Numbered from the stretch's first letter, positions 32,266 through 41,644 are shown. The stretch is 64,000 nt of DNA from Lutibacter sp. (GCA_021647265.1 JAKIVA010000007.1:12428-76427); one strand, 5' to 3'. Notes: generated by a model not told the origin, from the letters alone. Program-made: numbers and translations.

Positions 32266-32826
32266 ATGACTACTGAATTAAAAAAATCAATTCAAGTACT
32301 ACAAGACAAAAAAGTTCTATTATACCCTACAGACACTGTTTGGGGAATTGGTTGTGATGCAACTTCAAAAGGAGCTGTTGAAAAAATTTTTAAAATTAAA
32401 CAGCGCCCTGAAAGTAAGAGCTTAATTATTTTAGTTGATAGTATTGAAATGCTTCAAAAGTATATACCATTAATTTCAAAAAATATTTTAAAAGTTTTAA
32501 ATGAAACATCAAAGCCAACAACTATTATTTATAATAATCCAATTGGATTGGCTAAAAATGTAGTAGCAAAAGATAATACAGTGGCTATTAGAATTGTGCA
32601 AAATGATTTTTGTAAACAATTAATAATGAAGTTTGAGAAACCAATAGTTTCAACTTCTGCCAATATTAGTAATAATCCAACTCCTAAAAGTTTTCAAGAA
32701 ATTGAAAAATCAATTTTGGATAGCGTAGACTATATTGTAGATTTGCAGCGCGAAGATATAAATGACAAATCTTCTACTATTTTAAAAATAGGAGATAATG
32801 GAGAGTTGATAGTGCTTCGTGATTAA
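32266..32826 (+). CDS. L-threonylcarbamoyladenylate synthase (TsaC/Sua5 family)
   Basis: The enzyme makes threonylcarbamoyl-AMP from threonine, bicarbonate and ATP for the t6A37 modification of tRNA. The 186-residue product is the short TsaC/YwlC form without the Sua5 C-terminal domain. The signature is clear: 'LYPTDTVWGIGCDATSKGAVEKI' with the KIKQRPESK nucleotide-binding loop, 'PTTIIYNNP', 'VAIRIVQNDF' and 'PIVSTSANIS'. It follows the Stealth gene by 14 bases. The rest of the t6A pathway (TsaBDE) is outside the window. Confidence 0.95.
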   Translation: MTTELKKSIQVLQDKKVLLYPTDTVWGIGCDATSKGAVEKIFKIKQRPESKSLIILVDSIEMLQKYIPLISKNILKVLNETSKPTTIIYNNPIGLAKNVVAKDNTVAIRIVQNDFCKQLIMKFEKPIVSTSANISNNPTPKSFQEIEKSILDSVDYIVDLQREDINDKSSTILKIGDNGELIVLRD

Positions 32827-32869
32827 TTAATTGATAAATAAAACAGTAGTTTTTAAGATATGAAATTTT

Positions 32870-32983
32870 CGTCAACCTGAACCTGTCAGCAACAGGCGGG
32901 CTTGTTTTAGGGTAACATCATAATAAGTAAATAGTTTGATGAGATTCTGAAATAATTCCGATAACTATCGGAACAGAATGACG
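32870..32983. repeat. Intergenic palindromic repeat (CGTCA...TGACG family) before the cca gene
   Basis: The element begins CGTCAACCTGAAC and ends ACAGAATGACG, giving imperfect complementary ends. Inside are CCTGT-CAGCA-ACAGG and the perfect hairpin TTCCGATA-AC-TATCGGAA (32956-32973). The same TTCCGAT...ATCGGAA core recurs at 34485-34502 on the other side of the next gene. It fills most of the 189-base gap before 33016. Confidence 0.7.
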
Positions 32984-33015
32984 TTTTTTTTAAGAGTCTT
33001 ATTTGTTTAGAAAAC

Positions 33016-34446
33016 ATGACAAAAAATAACAATCATATCAATGCTTTAAAGCATCCAATATTTGAATATATTTCAGAAGCATCAGCTAATTTACATGTAG
33101 AAACCTACGTAATTGGTGGTTTTGTACGTGATTATTTTTTAAAGAGAGGAACACCAAAAGATATTGATATTGTTGCAGTTGGGAGTGGAATTGAGTTGGC
33201 CAAAGAGGTGGCTAATTTACTGCCAAATAAACCAAAGGTGCAAGTTTTTAAAACGTATGGAACTGCAATGTTATATTATGATGATGTTGAAGTTGAATTT
33301 GTGGGAGCCAGGAAAGAATCGTATGCTGAAAATAGTAGAAATCCTGAAGTTGAAATTGGTACGTTAGAGGATGATCAAAACAGGAGAGATTTCACCATTA
33401 ATGCATTGGCTTTTAGTTTAAATAGTAAAGATTTTGGGAAATTATTAGATCCTTTTAATGGATTGAATGATTTAGATGCAAAGACTATTAAAACCCCTTT
33501 AAACCCTGATATTACCTATTCTGATGACCCTTTACGAATGATGCGTGCAATACGGTTTGCGTCACAATTAAATTTTACTATTGAAGAAGAGTCACTAAAT
33601 GCTATTACCAGAAATGCTAAACGAATTGATATTATAACTCGTGAACGGATAGTAGATGAGTTTAATAAAATAATGTTATCTAAAGTTCCATCTGTAGGGC
33701 TTTTATTATTGCATAAAACTAAATTATTAGAGCGTTTTTTACCTGAATTAACAAATTTACAAGGTGTAGATGAAGTGGAAGGACAAAAACACAAAGATAA
33801 TTTTTACCATACCTTAGAAGTAGTAGATAATATTTCTAAAAATACCCATGATTTGTGGTTGCGTTGGGCGGCCTTATTACACGATATAGGAAAAGCACCA
33901 ACTAAAAAATTTCATAAAACAATTGGGTGGACTTTTCACGGACACGAATTTGTTGGGGCAAAAATGGTGTATAAATTATTTAAACGGTTAAAAATGCCCT
34001 TGAATGAAAAAATGAAATTTGTTCAAAAAATGGTTTTTTTAAGCTCCAGACCTATTGTGTTGGCAACAGAAGTTACCGATTCGGCAGTTAGAAGATTAGT
34101 ATTTGATACGGGTGATGATATTGAAAGTTTAATGACGTTGTGTGAGGCAGATATTACAACTAAAAATCCATCTCGTTTTAAAAAATACCATCAGAATTTT
34201 AAAATGGTTCGCCAAAAAATTAAAGAAGTTGAAGAGCGTGATCACATTCGTAATTTTCAACCACCAATATCAGGAGATGTTATTATGAAAACTTTCAATT
34301 TAAAGCCTTGTAGAGAAATAGGGCAGATTAAAGATGCCATTAAAGAAGCTATTTTAGAAGGTGAAATAACTAATAATTATGATGAAGCATATACTTTTAT
34401 GCTTAGAAAAGCTGAAAAATTAGGACTTAAAGTAATTGATAATTGA
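33016..34446 (+). CDS. cca: CCA tRNA nucleotidyltransferase with HD domain
   Basis: The enzyme adds or repairs the 3' CCA end of tRNA. The 476-residue product has the class II nucleotidyltransferase head: GGFVRD (34-39), the metal-binding DIDIV (49-53) and the template motif 'EDDQNRRDFTINALAFSL'. It continues with 'RMMRAIRFASQLNFTIEEE' and an HD phosphohydrolase domain with 'LLHDIGKAP' (about 286-294) and 'HGHEFVGAKMV'. Such HD domains carry phosphatase or phosphodiesterase activity in E. coli-type enzymes. Palindromic repeats flank the gene on both sides (32870-32983 and 34475-34571). Confidence 0.95.
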   Translation: MTKNNNHINALKHPIFEYISEASANLHVETYVIGGFVRDYFLKRGTPKDIDIVAVGSGIELAKEVANLLPNKPKVQVFKTYGTAMLYYDDVEVEFVGARKESYAENSRNPEVEIGTLEDDQNRRDFTINALAFSLNSKDFGKLLDPFNGLNDLDAKTIKTPLNPDITYSDDPLRMMRAIRFASQLNFTIEEESLNAITRNAKRIDIITRERIVDEFNKIMLSKVPSVGLLLLHKTKLLERFLPELTNLQGVDEVEGQKHKDNFYHTLEVVDNISKNTHDLWLRWAALLHDIGKAPTKKFHKTIGWTFHGHEFVGAKMVYKLFKRLKMPLNEKMKFVQKMVFLSSRPIVLATEVTDSAVRRLVFDTGDDIESLMTLCEADITTKNPSRFKKYHQNFKMVRQKIKEVEERDHIRNFQPPISGDVIMKTFNLKPCREIGQIKDAIKEAILEGEITNNYDEAYTFMLRKAEKLGLKVIDN

Positions 34447-34474
34447 CAATTTTCTAAATAGAAAATATTGTTTA

Positions 34475-34571
34475 CGTCCATCCGTTCCGATGTCTATCGG
34501 AATGATTCAGATTCTTTACAATTATATTATGATGAGATTTTAAATAACACTTCGACAAGCTCAGTGTGACG
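34475..34571. repeat. Intergenic palindromic repeat after the cca gene
   Basis: The element begins CGTCCATCCG and ends CTCAGTGTGACG. It contains TTCCGAT-GTCT-ATCGGAA (34485-34502), the same core as in the repeat at 32870-32983, and 'CTTCGACAAGCTCAGTGTGACG' wording at its end is typical of flavobacterial intergenic repeats. It occupies the 151-base gap between the convergent cca and ABC-exporter genes. Confidence 0.65.
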
Positions 34572-34597
34572 CTTAGAAAAAGGGTATTGCTTTTGAA

Positions 34598-36424
34598 TTA
34601 AAGCGATTGCATTGTTACCAACTTGAAGTATTCGCCTTTTTTACCTAACAACTCATTGTGTTTTCCCTGTTCCACAATTTCACCTTTTTTCATCACTACA
34701 ATTAAATCTGCTCTTTGAATGGTTGAAAGCCTATGAGCAATCACTAACGATGTTCTATTTTCCATCATTTTCTCCAAAGCTTTTTGGACTAATTGTTCAC
34801 TTTCAGTATCTAAAGCTGAAGTTGCTTCATCTAAAACCATGATAGGCGGGTTTTTAAGTACTGCACGTGCAATACTCAACCGTTGTTTTTGACCTCCTGA
34901 AAGTGTATTGCCACTATCCCCAATATTAGTTTCATATTGTTCGGGTAAATCTTTGATAAATTCATGAGCATTGGCAATTTTGGCAGCTTCAATTACTTGA
35001 GCATCAGTAGCAGATTCAACTCCTAAGCTAATGTTATTTTTAACAGTATCATTAAATAAAATAGAATCTTGAGTCACAATACCCATCAATCCTCTTAATG
35101 ATTTTTGAGAAATATTTTTAATATCAATACCGTCAATTTTAATAACTCCTTTGTTAACATCATAAAAACGAGTGATTAAATTGGCTAACGTAGATTTCCC
35201 ACTTCCTGATTGTCCAACCAACGCAACAGTTTGACCTTTTTTTAATTTAAGTGAAAAGTTCTTCAGCACATACTCATCTTTGTATTTAAAAGAAATATTT
35301 TCAAATGATATACTTTTGTCAAAAGATTCTTTATTAATGGCGTTTGGCTTGTCAACAATAGTATTTTTAGTTTCTAAAATGTCTAAAATACGCTCAGCAG
35401 AAGCATTTCCTTTTTGTATATTGTAAAATGCTGTTGTTAAAGACTTTACAGGGTTTAAAATTAAATAAAATAAGCCAATGTAAGTTAAAAATTGTTCAGG
35501 ACGTAACGTGCTGTGATCTCCTAAAACTAATTTTCCGCCATACCATAATATTGAAATAATAGTGGCTGAACCTAAAAATTCACTCATTGGTGAAGCTAGT
35601 GTTTTACGCTGTAATACACTATTCATTAAAAGTCTAAAATTGTTGGTTGAATTTTTAAATTTAGCCCTTATTTTATCTTCTGCATTAAATCCTTTAATCA
35701 CTCTTAAACCGGTTAAAGTTTCTTCAATAAACGACAGAAAATTACCAGTTTCTTGTTGTGCTTTTAACGATTGTGCTTTTAATTTTTTGCTAATAGATGA
35801 AATTATAAAGCCTGAAATAGGTAATAAAATAAACACAAATAAGGTTAGTTTTGTACTTATAACCAGCATAATTATTAATGAAATTAAGATGGTTAAAGGT
35901 TCTCGAACTACAGATTCCAGCGAAGTTAAAAAAGAATTCTCAATCTCTTGCACATCAGAAGTCATACGAGCAATAATATCACCTTTCTTTTTTTCTGAAA
36001 AATAGGCGATAGGCAATTCAATAATTTTTTGATAAATACTATCTCGTAAATCTTTAACTACACCATTTCGTAAAAATGATAGTGCAAATGATGCGAGATA
36101 TCTAAATAAGTTTTTGAAGAAAAATAAAAAGAGTGTTAGCAGACATACAAAAACTAAGGTATTTATAACGCCTTCATTTTCAATTTTTTGAGAAATGAAA
36201 TAGTAGAAACTTTCTTGCGCATATTTTCCTAAAGAGAAAATTCCATTGTAAACGGGAATTGCTTCAATTTTATTTTCCTGTTTGAATAAAATATTCAATA
36301 CAGGAATAAAAGCGACGATGGTTAAAACATTAAAAATAGCATATAAAATATTGAACAAAATATTAAGCCAGGCGAATTTTGTATACGGTTTGGCGTATTT
36401 TATAATTTTCTTAAAATAGTTCAT
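34598..36424 (-). CDS. MsbA-like ABC exporter (fused permease and ATPase)
   Basis: The 608-residue half-transporter has six membrane helices in the first 330 residues, including 'AWLNILFNILYAIFNVLTI' and 'SFLRNGVVKDLRDSIY'. An ABC ATPase follows with Walker A GQSGSGKST (about 404-412), Q-loop 'GIVTQDSILFND', signature LSGGQKQR (about 508-515), Walker B 'IMVLDEATSALD' and the switch His in 'VIAHRLSTI'. It acts as a homodimer; MsbA-type proteins flip lipid A core or other lipids. Its ATG overlaps the stop of the phosphosugar mutase gene (TAATG), in a cluster with a GT2 enzyme, so a lipid-linked glycan is a reasonable but unproven cargo. Confidence 0.93.
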   Translation of the reverse strand: MNYFKKIIKYAKPYTKFAWLNILFNILYAIFNVLTIVAFIPVLNILFKQENKIEAIPVYNGIFSLGKYAQESFYYFISQKIENEGVINTLVFVCLLTLFLFFFKNLFRYLASFALSFLRNGVVKDLRDSIYQKIIELPIAYFSEKKKGDIIARMTSDVQEIENSFLTSLESVVREPLTILISLIIMLVISTKLTLFVFILLPISGFIISSISKKLKAQSLKAQQETGNFLSFIEETLTGLRVIKGFNAEDKIRAKFKNSTNNFRLLMNSVLQRKTLASPMSEFLGSATIISILWYGGKLVLGDHSTLRPEQFLTYIGLFYLILNPVKSLTTAFYNIQKGNASAERILDILETKNTIVDKPNAINKESFDKSISFENISFKYKDEYVLKNFSLKLKKGQTVALVGQSGSGKSTLANLITRFYDVNKGVIKIDGIDIKNISQKSLRGLMGIVTQDSILFNDTVKNNISLGVESATDAQVIEAAKIANAHEFIKDLPEQYETNIGDSGNTLSGGQKQRLSIARAVLKNPPIMVLDEATSALDTESEQLVQKALEKMMENRTSLVIAHRLSTIQRADLIVVMKKGEIVEQGKHNELLGKKGEYFKLVTMQSL

Positions 36425-38139
36425 TAAGCTAATTTCATTTCTTTAATAATTCGTTGGATTTTAGCATCTAATTTAGTTTCAACTGCTTTTGAATTTTCAA
36501 TAGAGTCTAAAGGTAAATTAACGCTAAAATAGAACTTTATTTTTGGTTCCGTTCCACTTGGTCGTGCAGCTACTTTTGTGCCATCTTCAGTATGGTAAAT
36601 TAATACGTTGGATTTTTCAGTGGTAATTGTTTCTACAGAGCCGGTTAATAAGTTGGTTTTTGTGGAAGCCTGATAGTCGTATAAATACTTAACTTTTGAT
36701 CCGTCAATTTCTTTTAAAGGGTTTTTACGTAATTCAACCATCATTTTACTAATAATTTCAGCACCATCCATTCCTTTTTTTACAATAGCAATTAAATGTT
36801 CTTTGTAAAAATTATGTTTTATGTATAATTTAAGTAATTCTTCGTAAAATGAACTTCCATTAGTTTTTGCATTGGCAGCAATTTCACAAGCTAATAAAGT
36901 AGCGGTTACAGCATCTTTATCACGTACAAAATCACCAACCATATAACCAAAACTTTCTTCTCCACCACCAATAAAGTCTTGTTTACCTTCTGCATCGCGT
37001 ATCATTTTAGCAATCCACTTAAAGCCTGTTAAACCAACATTGGTTTCAACGCCATAACTTTCAGCAATTTTATTAACTAAATTGGTTGAAACTATGGTAG
37101 AACCAACAAATTGTTTCCCATTTAATCTACCTTGCGTTTGCCAGTTTTTAATCAAAAAATCGGTCATAACACTCATTGTTTGGTTGCCATTTAAAAGAAT
37201 CATATTACCGTCTAAATTTCTAACGGCAATTCCTATTCTGTCACTATCAGGGTCAGTTCCAATAACAATGTCTGCATTTATATTGTTAGCCAAATCAATA
37301 GCCATTTTTAAAGCAGCAGGTTCTTCAGGGTTTGGAGAAGCAACGGTTGGGAAATCACCATTTGGTTCTCGTTGTTCTTCAACAATATTAACATCTGTAT
37401 AACCTGCTTTTGCTAATGCATCTGGAATTAGTTTAATAGATGTTCCGTGTAATGAAGTGAAAACAATTTTTAGATTTTCTCTTCCTTTTACATTAAAAGT
37501 GCCATTTTTTACTGAAGCAGCTACAAAAACTTCATCTATATCTTTACCTATATATTGAATTAGATTTTCATTGGCATTAAAATTAATTTCAGAAAAATCC
37601 AAGTTATTTACTTCGTTAATAATATTTGCATCATCAGGTGGTATAATTTGTGCACCATCATTCCAGTATACTTTGTATCCGTTATATTCTGGAGGATTGT
37701 GAGATGCTGTTAAAACAATGCCAGCATCACAACCTAAATGCCTAACAGTAAAGGATAATTCAGGTGTAGGGCGCATATCTTCAAATAAATAAACTTTTAT
37801 AGTATTGGCAGAAAGCACGTTTGCTACAATTTTTGCAAAAGATTGACTGTTATGACGACAATCAAAAGCAATTGCCACTTTCAATGGTTTATTAGGGAAC
37901 GATTGTTTTAAATAATTTGCCAATCCTTGAGTGGCTTTACCTAAAGTATATTTATTAATTCGGTTAGTACCAGCACCCATAATACCACGCATTCCACCAG
38001 TACCAAACTCTAAGTTTTTATAAAATCGTTCAGTTAATTGTTCGGGATTGTTATTAATAAGTTCTTGAATTTCTTGTTGTGTGGTGGCATCAAAAGTGTC
38101 AGATAGCCAAAGCTTGGCTTTTTCTAAAATTGCGCTCAT
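36424..38139 (-). CDS. Phospho-sugar mutase (phosphoglucomutase/phosphomannomutase family)
   Basis: The enzyme moves a phosphate between C1 and C6 of glucose or mannose phosphate through a phosphoserine. The 571-residue protein is the long Firmicutes/Bacteroidota type. It has 'EFGTGGMRGIMGAGTNRIN', the active-site 'TASHNPPEYNG' with S146, the Mg-binding DPDSDR (near 295), the sugar-specificity loop 'GGGEESFGYMVG' and the C-terminal phosphate-binding 'RPSGTEPKIKFYF'. The GEES loop matches phosphoglucomutase. It overlaps the MsbA-like gene by one base and follows the GT2 gene by 59 bases. It probably feeds hexose-1-phosphate to envelope glycans. Confidence 0.93.
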   Translation of the reverse strand: MSAILEKAKLWLSDTFDATTQQEIQELINNNPEQLTERFYKNLEFGTGGMRGIMGAGTNRINKYTLGKATQGLANYLKQSFPNKPLKVAIAFDCRHNSQSFAKIVANVLSANTIKVYLFEDMRPTPELSFTVRHLGCDAGIVLTASHNPPEYNGYKVYWNDGAQIIPPDDANIINEVNNLDFSEINFNANENLIQYIGKDIDEVFVAASVKNGTFNVKGRENLKIVFTSLHGTSIKLIPDALAKAGYTDVNIVEEQREPNGDFPTVASPNPEEPAALKMAIDLANNINADIVIGTDPDSDRIGIAVRNLDGNMILLNGNQTMSVMTDFLIKNWQTQGRLNGKQFVGSTIVSTNLVNKIAESYGVETNVGLTGFKWIAKMIRDAEGKQDFIGGGEESFGYMVGDFVRDKDAVTATLLACEIAANAKTNGSSFYEELLKLYIKHNFYKEHLIAIVKKGMDGAEIISKMMVELRKNPLKEIDGSKVKYLYDYQASTKTNLLTGSVETITTEKSNVLIYHTEDGTKVAARPSGTEPKIKFYFSVNLPLDSIENSKAVETKLDAKIQRIIKEMKLA

Positions 38140-38198
38140 AATCTTTAAATTAATTTTAATGCAAAAATACTATTAAATAATAATTTTATAGAAATTTG

Positions 38199-39146
38199 TT
38201 AGCAATTAATTTTACTTGAAACATTGTAACGTTTGGTATCGGTTTTAGTGCGTAAAATAATTTCGCCTAAAAATCCTGCTAAAAAAAATTGAGTTCCAAT
38301 AATCATAGTTACTAAAGCCATATAAAACTGAGGCCGTTGTGTAATTAATCTTCCCGAGGGATTTAAAAATAGTTTGTCAATTCCCAAATAAAATGCAAAA
38401 GAACAACCAATAATAAACATTATAGTTCCCAATAGTCCAAATAAGTGCATGGGTCTTTTCCCAAATTTGGATAAAAACCAAATAGTGATTAAATCTAGGA
38501 AACCATTGATAAATCTATCAATCCCAAATTTAGTTACACCATATTTTCGTGCTTGATGTGCTACTACTTTTTCACCAATATTTACAAATCCTGCATTTTT
38601 AGCTAAAACAGGGATATATCGATGCATTTCACCGTTGACATCAATATTTTTTACAACTTCATTTTTATAGGCTTTCAATCCGCAATTGAAGTCGTGTAAT
38701 TTCAGTCCAGATGTTTTACGTGCAGCTGCATTAAACAGCTTAGATGGAATGTTTTTTCTAATTTTAGAATCATAGCGCTTTTTTTTCCAGCCAGAAATTA
38801 AATCGAAGTTTTCTTTTTTAATTAAGTTATATAATTCTGGAATTTCATCAGGACTATCTTGTAAATCAGCATCCATTGTTATAATAACATCACCAGTTAC
38901 TTTTTTGAATCCAGCATTTAAAGCCTGAGATTTTCCATAATTTTTTTGAAAACGAATTCCTTTTACATTGTTATCTTTTTCTGATAATTTTTCAATTACT
39001 TTCCAAGAATTATCGGTGCTACCATCGTCTATAAAAAGGATTTCATAAGAATAATGATTGGATTGCATAACTTTTGCAATCCAATCATATAATTCATTTA
39101 AAGATTCTTCTTCGTTCAATAGTGGAATAACTACTGATATATCCAT
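38199..39146 (-). CDS. GT2 family glycosyltransferase, polyprenyl-phosphate type
   Basis: The 315-residue protein has a GT-A domain with 'VVIPLLNEEESLNELY', DDGS (40-43) and the metal motif D92-A-D94 in 'MDADLQDSPDE'. Two C-terminal membrane helices follow ('MHLFGLLGTIMFIIGCSFAF' and 'MALVTMIIGTQFFLAGFLGE'). This matches the GtrB/DPM1-like enzymes that load a sugar on undecaprenyl phosphate. It follows the DUF4199 gene by 16 bases and precedes the phosphosugar mutase, consistent with an envelope glycan pathway. Confidence 0.92.
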   Translation of the reverse strand: MDISVVIPLLNEEESLNELYDWIAKVMQSNHYSYEILFIDDGSTDNSWKVIEKLSEKDNNVKGIRFQKNYGKSQALNAGFKKVTGDVIITMDADLQDSPDEIPELYNLIKKENFDLISGWKKKRYDSKIRKNIPSKLFNAAARKTSGLKLHDFNCGLKAYKNEVVKNIDVNGEMHRYIPVLAKNAGFVNIGEKVVAHQARKYGVTKFGIDRFINGFLDLITIWFLSKFGKRPMHLFGLLGTIMFIIGCSFAFYLGIDKLFLNPSGRLITQRPQFYMALVTMIIGTQFFLAGFLGEIILRTKTDTKRYNVSSKINC

Positions 39147-39162
39147 TTAATGTTCTGTTTTA

Positions 39163-39699
39163 TTAAATACTATCAATTTCTTCATTCGATTTTTTCATAA
39201 TTAATCCTCCAATTAAAGCAATTATAAACCCAAAAAACAAGCTACCAATAATTGTCATCGCTGAAGTTACAAAAGGGCCTGACATTTTTTGTGCCATAGC
39301 CATAGAAGCTTCTAGTTGCTCATCGGTAAAATTAGGATAGGTTTCTAACATTTTTTGTTGTTGAACCTCTGCCATCCTTGTAAAATAATCTGGTTCAATA
39401 TAATTTGTAAAAATTAGCGTATAAATAACACTAATGAATGCTGAGATTAAGGCAATTCCTAGCCCTGTTTTTAAAGCTTCACCTAAGCTTAAGTAACCGC
39501 CATTAATTTCTTTCACCTTTTTGATTCCTAGGACTAATATAACAATCATTACAATAAATCCAAGAACACCTACTGACCAGTGAGGCTCGTAAGTTTTACC
39601 AATGGCAAAAATAACTACATTAATTAAAATACTTGTAAGTCCTAACATTAAGCCATAGTTTAACATTATCTGTTTTGGTGTAGTTGTTTGGTTTTCCAT
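39163..39699 (-). CDS. DUF4199 membrane protein
   Basis: The 178-residue protein has four hydrophobic segments (about 13-32, 41-60, 78-98, 145-168), with a longer soluble loop rich in Met/Gln ('TRMAEVQQQKMLETYPNF') before the last. 'GGYLSLGEALKTGLGIALI' is the family's conserved part. DUF4199 is a Bacteroidota family of unknown function that is often encoded beside a GT2 glycosyltransferase, as here (16-base gap). It might support the glycosyltransferase or its lipid substrate; that is inference from gene order. Confidence 0.88.
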   Translation of the reverse strand: MENQTTTPKQIMLNYGLMLGLTSILINVVIFAIGKTYEPHWSVGVLGFIVMIVILVLGIKKVKEINGGYLSLGEALKTGLGIALISAFISVIYTLIFTNYIEPDYFTRMAEVQQQKMLETYPNFTDEQLEASMAMAQKMSGPFVTSAMTIIGSLFFGFIIALIGGLIMKKSNEEIDSI

Positions 39700-39842
39700 A
39701 TTAAAAGTATAGGTTTTAGTTTAACAAATATACTAAATACCGTTTAGTATATCAGGCTAATTGTTAATATTAATAAATTGTTTTAAGTAATTTATTAGTA
39801 AACAGTTAATTAAAAATGTTACATAAAATTATAAAAAAATCA

Positions 39843-39873
39843 TTGCTAATGCTAAAAATTGATTGTAAATTTG
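39843..39873 (+). promoter_or_regulatory. Promoter of the SRP RNA
   Basis: TTG at 39843-39845 and the exact -7 box TAAATTTG at 39866-39873, with a 20-base spacer, match the Bacteroidota housekeeping sigma consensus. Transcription would begin at about 39879, exactly where the SRP RNA end-helix starts. Confidence 0.75.
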
Positions 39874-39878
39874 CAGCT

Positions 39879-39979
39879 GGCAAGTCCTACACAACTAGCT
39901 CCCTTTGAATCCCCCAGGGCGGGAACGCAGCAAGGGTATTAGGTTGTAGCAGTGTGATGTAGGTAGCTTGCCTTTTTTT
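39879..39979 (+). ncRNA. ffs: Signal recognition particle RNA, small bacterial (4.5S) type
   Basis: The conserved SRP domain IV is plain: CCCAGGGCGGGAACGCAGCA at about 39913-39932 holds the symmetric and asymmetric internal loops and the GGAA-type apical tetraloop that Ffh binds. The flanks pair as one long hairpin: GGCAAG (39879-39884) with CTTGCC (39967-39972), and CACAAC with GGTTGT further in. A run of seven T (39973-39979) ends transcription. It is free-standing between the DUF4199 and SDR genes. Confidence 0.93.
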
Positions 39980-40055
39980 GTACACTATTTTTAGCTTTTA
40001 GCATTCAACTTTAATTTAACTTTATAACTTTACAGCCTAATAACCAATTTAATTT

Positions 40056-40859
40056 ATGTCTAAAGTAGTTTTAATTACAGGAGGTTCTTCGGGAATTGGT
40101 AAATCTGTTGGAGAATATTTAACTCAAAAAGGGTTTGTAGTTTATGGAACAAGTAGAAACGCTAGTAATATTAAAAATCACCCTTTTAAGTTGGTATCTC
40201 TTGATGTAAATGATGTTGATACTATAATAAATGCTGTTGAAGAAGTGATTAAAAATGAAGGTAAGTTAGATATTTTGATAAATAATGCAGGTATGGGAAT
40301 TACTGGCCCTATTGAAGAAACGCCTACAAATGAAATGCGTAAGGTGTTTAACACAAATTTTTTTGGTGCAATTGATGTAATGAAAGCGGTATTACCACAA
40401 ATGCGAAAACAAAAAAGTGGACTCATAATTAATGTAACGTCCATTGCTGGTTATATGGGCTTACCTTTTAGAGGAATTTATTCAGCGACTAAAGGTGCTT
40501 TAGAAATTGCAACTGAAGCTATACGTATGGAAGTTAAAAAATTTGGTATCAAAGTTACCAATGTAGCTCCTGGTGATTTTGCTACTAATATTGCATCAGG
40601 AAGATATCATACACCCGTTTTTGAAAATTCACCATATAAAAAAGTGTATCAAGAAAATTTAGATTTAATGGATACTCATGTCAATAGTGGAAGTGACCCT
40701 ATTGAAATGGCAGAAGCTATTTATAAAATTATTAATACTAACAAACCAAAGATTCATTATAAAGTAGGGAGTTTTATGCAAAAATTTTCAATTGTATTAA
40801 AAAAAATATTGCCAGATACAATTTATGAAAAATTATTAATGAATCATTATAAATTGTAA
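40056..40859 (+). CDS. Short-chain dehydrogenase/reductase
   Basis: The 267-residue protein shows the classical SDR pattern: TGGSSGIG (8-15), 'LINNAGMGITG', the catalytic serine in 'NVTSIAGYMG', and Y142-SAT-K146. The post-catalytic 'VAPGDFATNI' segment is present. The C-terminal 60 residues ('HYKVGSFMQKFSIVLKKILP') suggest the branch that acts on lipophilic substrates, such as retinol- or 17-beta-hydroxysteroid-dehydrogenase-like enzymes, but the real substrate is unknown. A TAACTTTA box at 40025-40032 is one mismatch from the -7 consensus. Confidence 0.87.
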   Translation: MSKVVLITGGSSGIGKSVGEYLTQKGFVVYGTSRNASNIKNHPFKLVSLDVNDVDTIINAVEEVIKNEGKLDILINNAGMGITGPIEETPTNEMRKVFNTNFFGAIDVMKAVLPQMRKQKSGLIINVTSIAGYMGLPFRGIYSATKGALEIATEAIRMEVKKFGIKVTNVAPGDFATNIASGRYHTPVFENSPYKKVYQENLDLMDTHVNSGSDPIEMAEAIYKIINTNKPKIHYKVGSFMQKFSIVLKKILPDTIYEKLLMNHYKL

Positions 40860-40870
40860 CTTTGCATCGC

Positions 40871-40940
40871 AGTCGCTGAGCGAAGTTGAAGTGGCTGTTA
40901 ATATTGTAAAAATATATCATTTCGACTACGCTCAATGACC
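40871..40940. repeat. Intergenic palindromic repeat ('GTCGCTGAGCGAAGTTGAAG' type)
   Basis: The left part reads GTCGCTGAGCGAAGTTGAAGTGG, and the right part, TTTCGACTACGCTCAATGACC, is its imperfect complement. The phrase 'gagcgaagtcgaag' is a hallmark of intergenic repeats in flavobacteria. It lies between the SDR and transaldolase genes and has no coding potential. Confidence 0.65.
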
Positions 40941-40975
40941 ATATAAAATAAAATTAATTAATAAATTAAGAATAC

Positions 40976-41629
40976 ATGAAATTTTTTATTGATACTGCCA
41001 ACTTAGATCAAATTGAAGAGGCTCAAGCATTGGGAATATTAGATGGAGTTACTACAAACCCATCATTAATGGCAAAAGAAGGCATTACAGGTGCTACCAA
41101 TATTATAAACCATTACAAAGCAATTTGCGAAGTTGTAGATGGTGATGTTAGTGCAGAAGTTATTGCTACAGATTATGAAGGAATGATTAAAGAAGGTGAA
41201 GAATTGGCCGCTTTAAATCCTCAAATTGTAGTAAAACTACCGATGATTGCAGATGGAGTAAAGGCTTGTAAGTATTTTTCTGACAAAGGGATTAAAACAA
41301 ACGTAACGCTAGTTTTTTCTGCCGGACAGGCATTATTAGCAGCAAAAGCAGGAGCAACCTATGTTTCACCTTTTATTGGTAGATTAGACGATGTATCAAC
41401 AGATGGTTTACACCTTATATCTGAAATAAGATTAATTTATGATAATTATGGTTTTGAAACTCAAATTTTAGCAGCTTCTGTACGTCATACTATGCATATT
41501 ATAGATTGTGCTAAATTGGGGTCAGATGTAATGACGGGGCCTTTGTCTTCTATTAAAGGATTACTAAAACATCCATTGACGGATATAGGTTTAGCCAAGT
41601 TTTTAGCAGATTATAAAAAAGGAAATTAA
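40976..41629 (+). CDS. Transaldolase / fructose-6-phosphate aldolase family protein
   Basis: The 217-residue protein is a short class I aldolase of the TalC/FSA type. It starts 'MKFFIDTANLDQI', has 'GVTTNPSLMAKEG', and carries the Schiff-base lysine K87 in 'IVVKLPMI'. Other conserved stretches are 'TNVTLVFSAGQALLAAKAGA' and 'VSPFIGRLDD'. Proteins of this group in Bacteroidota usually act as transaldolase in the pentose phosphate pathway; true fructose-6-phosphate aldolases differ at few residues, so I leave the choice open. It is monocistronic, with a bidirectional-looking terminator after it. Confidence 0.93.
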   Translation: MKFFIDTANLDQIEEAQALGILDGVTTNPSLMAKEGITGATNIINHYKAICEVVDGDVSAEVIATDYEGMIKEGEELAALNPQIVVKLPMIADGVKACKYFSDKGIKTNVTLVFSAGQALLAAKAGATYVSPFIGRLDDVSTDGLHLISEIRLIYDNYGFETQILAASVRHTMHIIDCAKLGSDVMTGPLSSIKGLLKHPLTDIGLAKFLADYKKGN

Positions 41630-41644
41630 TAATTTAGTTTAAGT

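Noticed and set aside
40976..41629. Firm naming of the aldolase gene as fsa or tal
   Set aside because: The two activities differ in a few active-site residues that I cannot judge safely, so the symbol was left empty.
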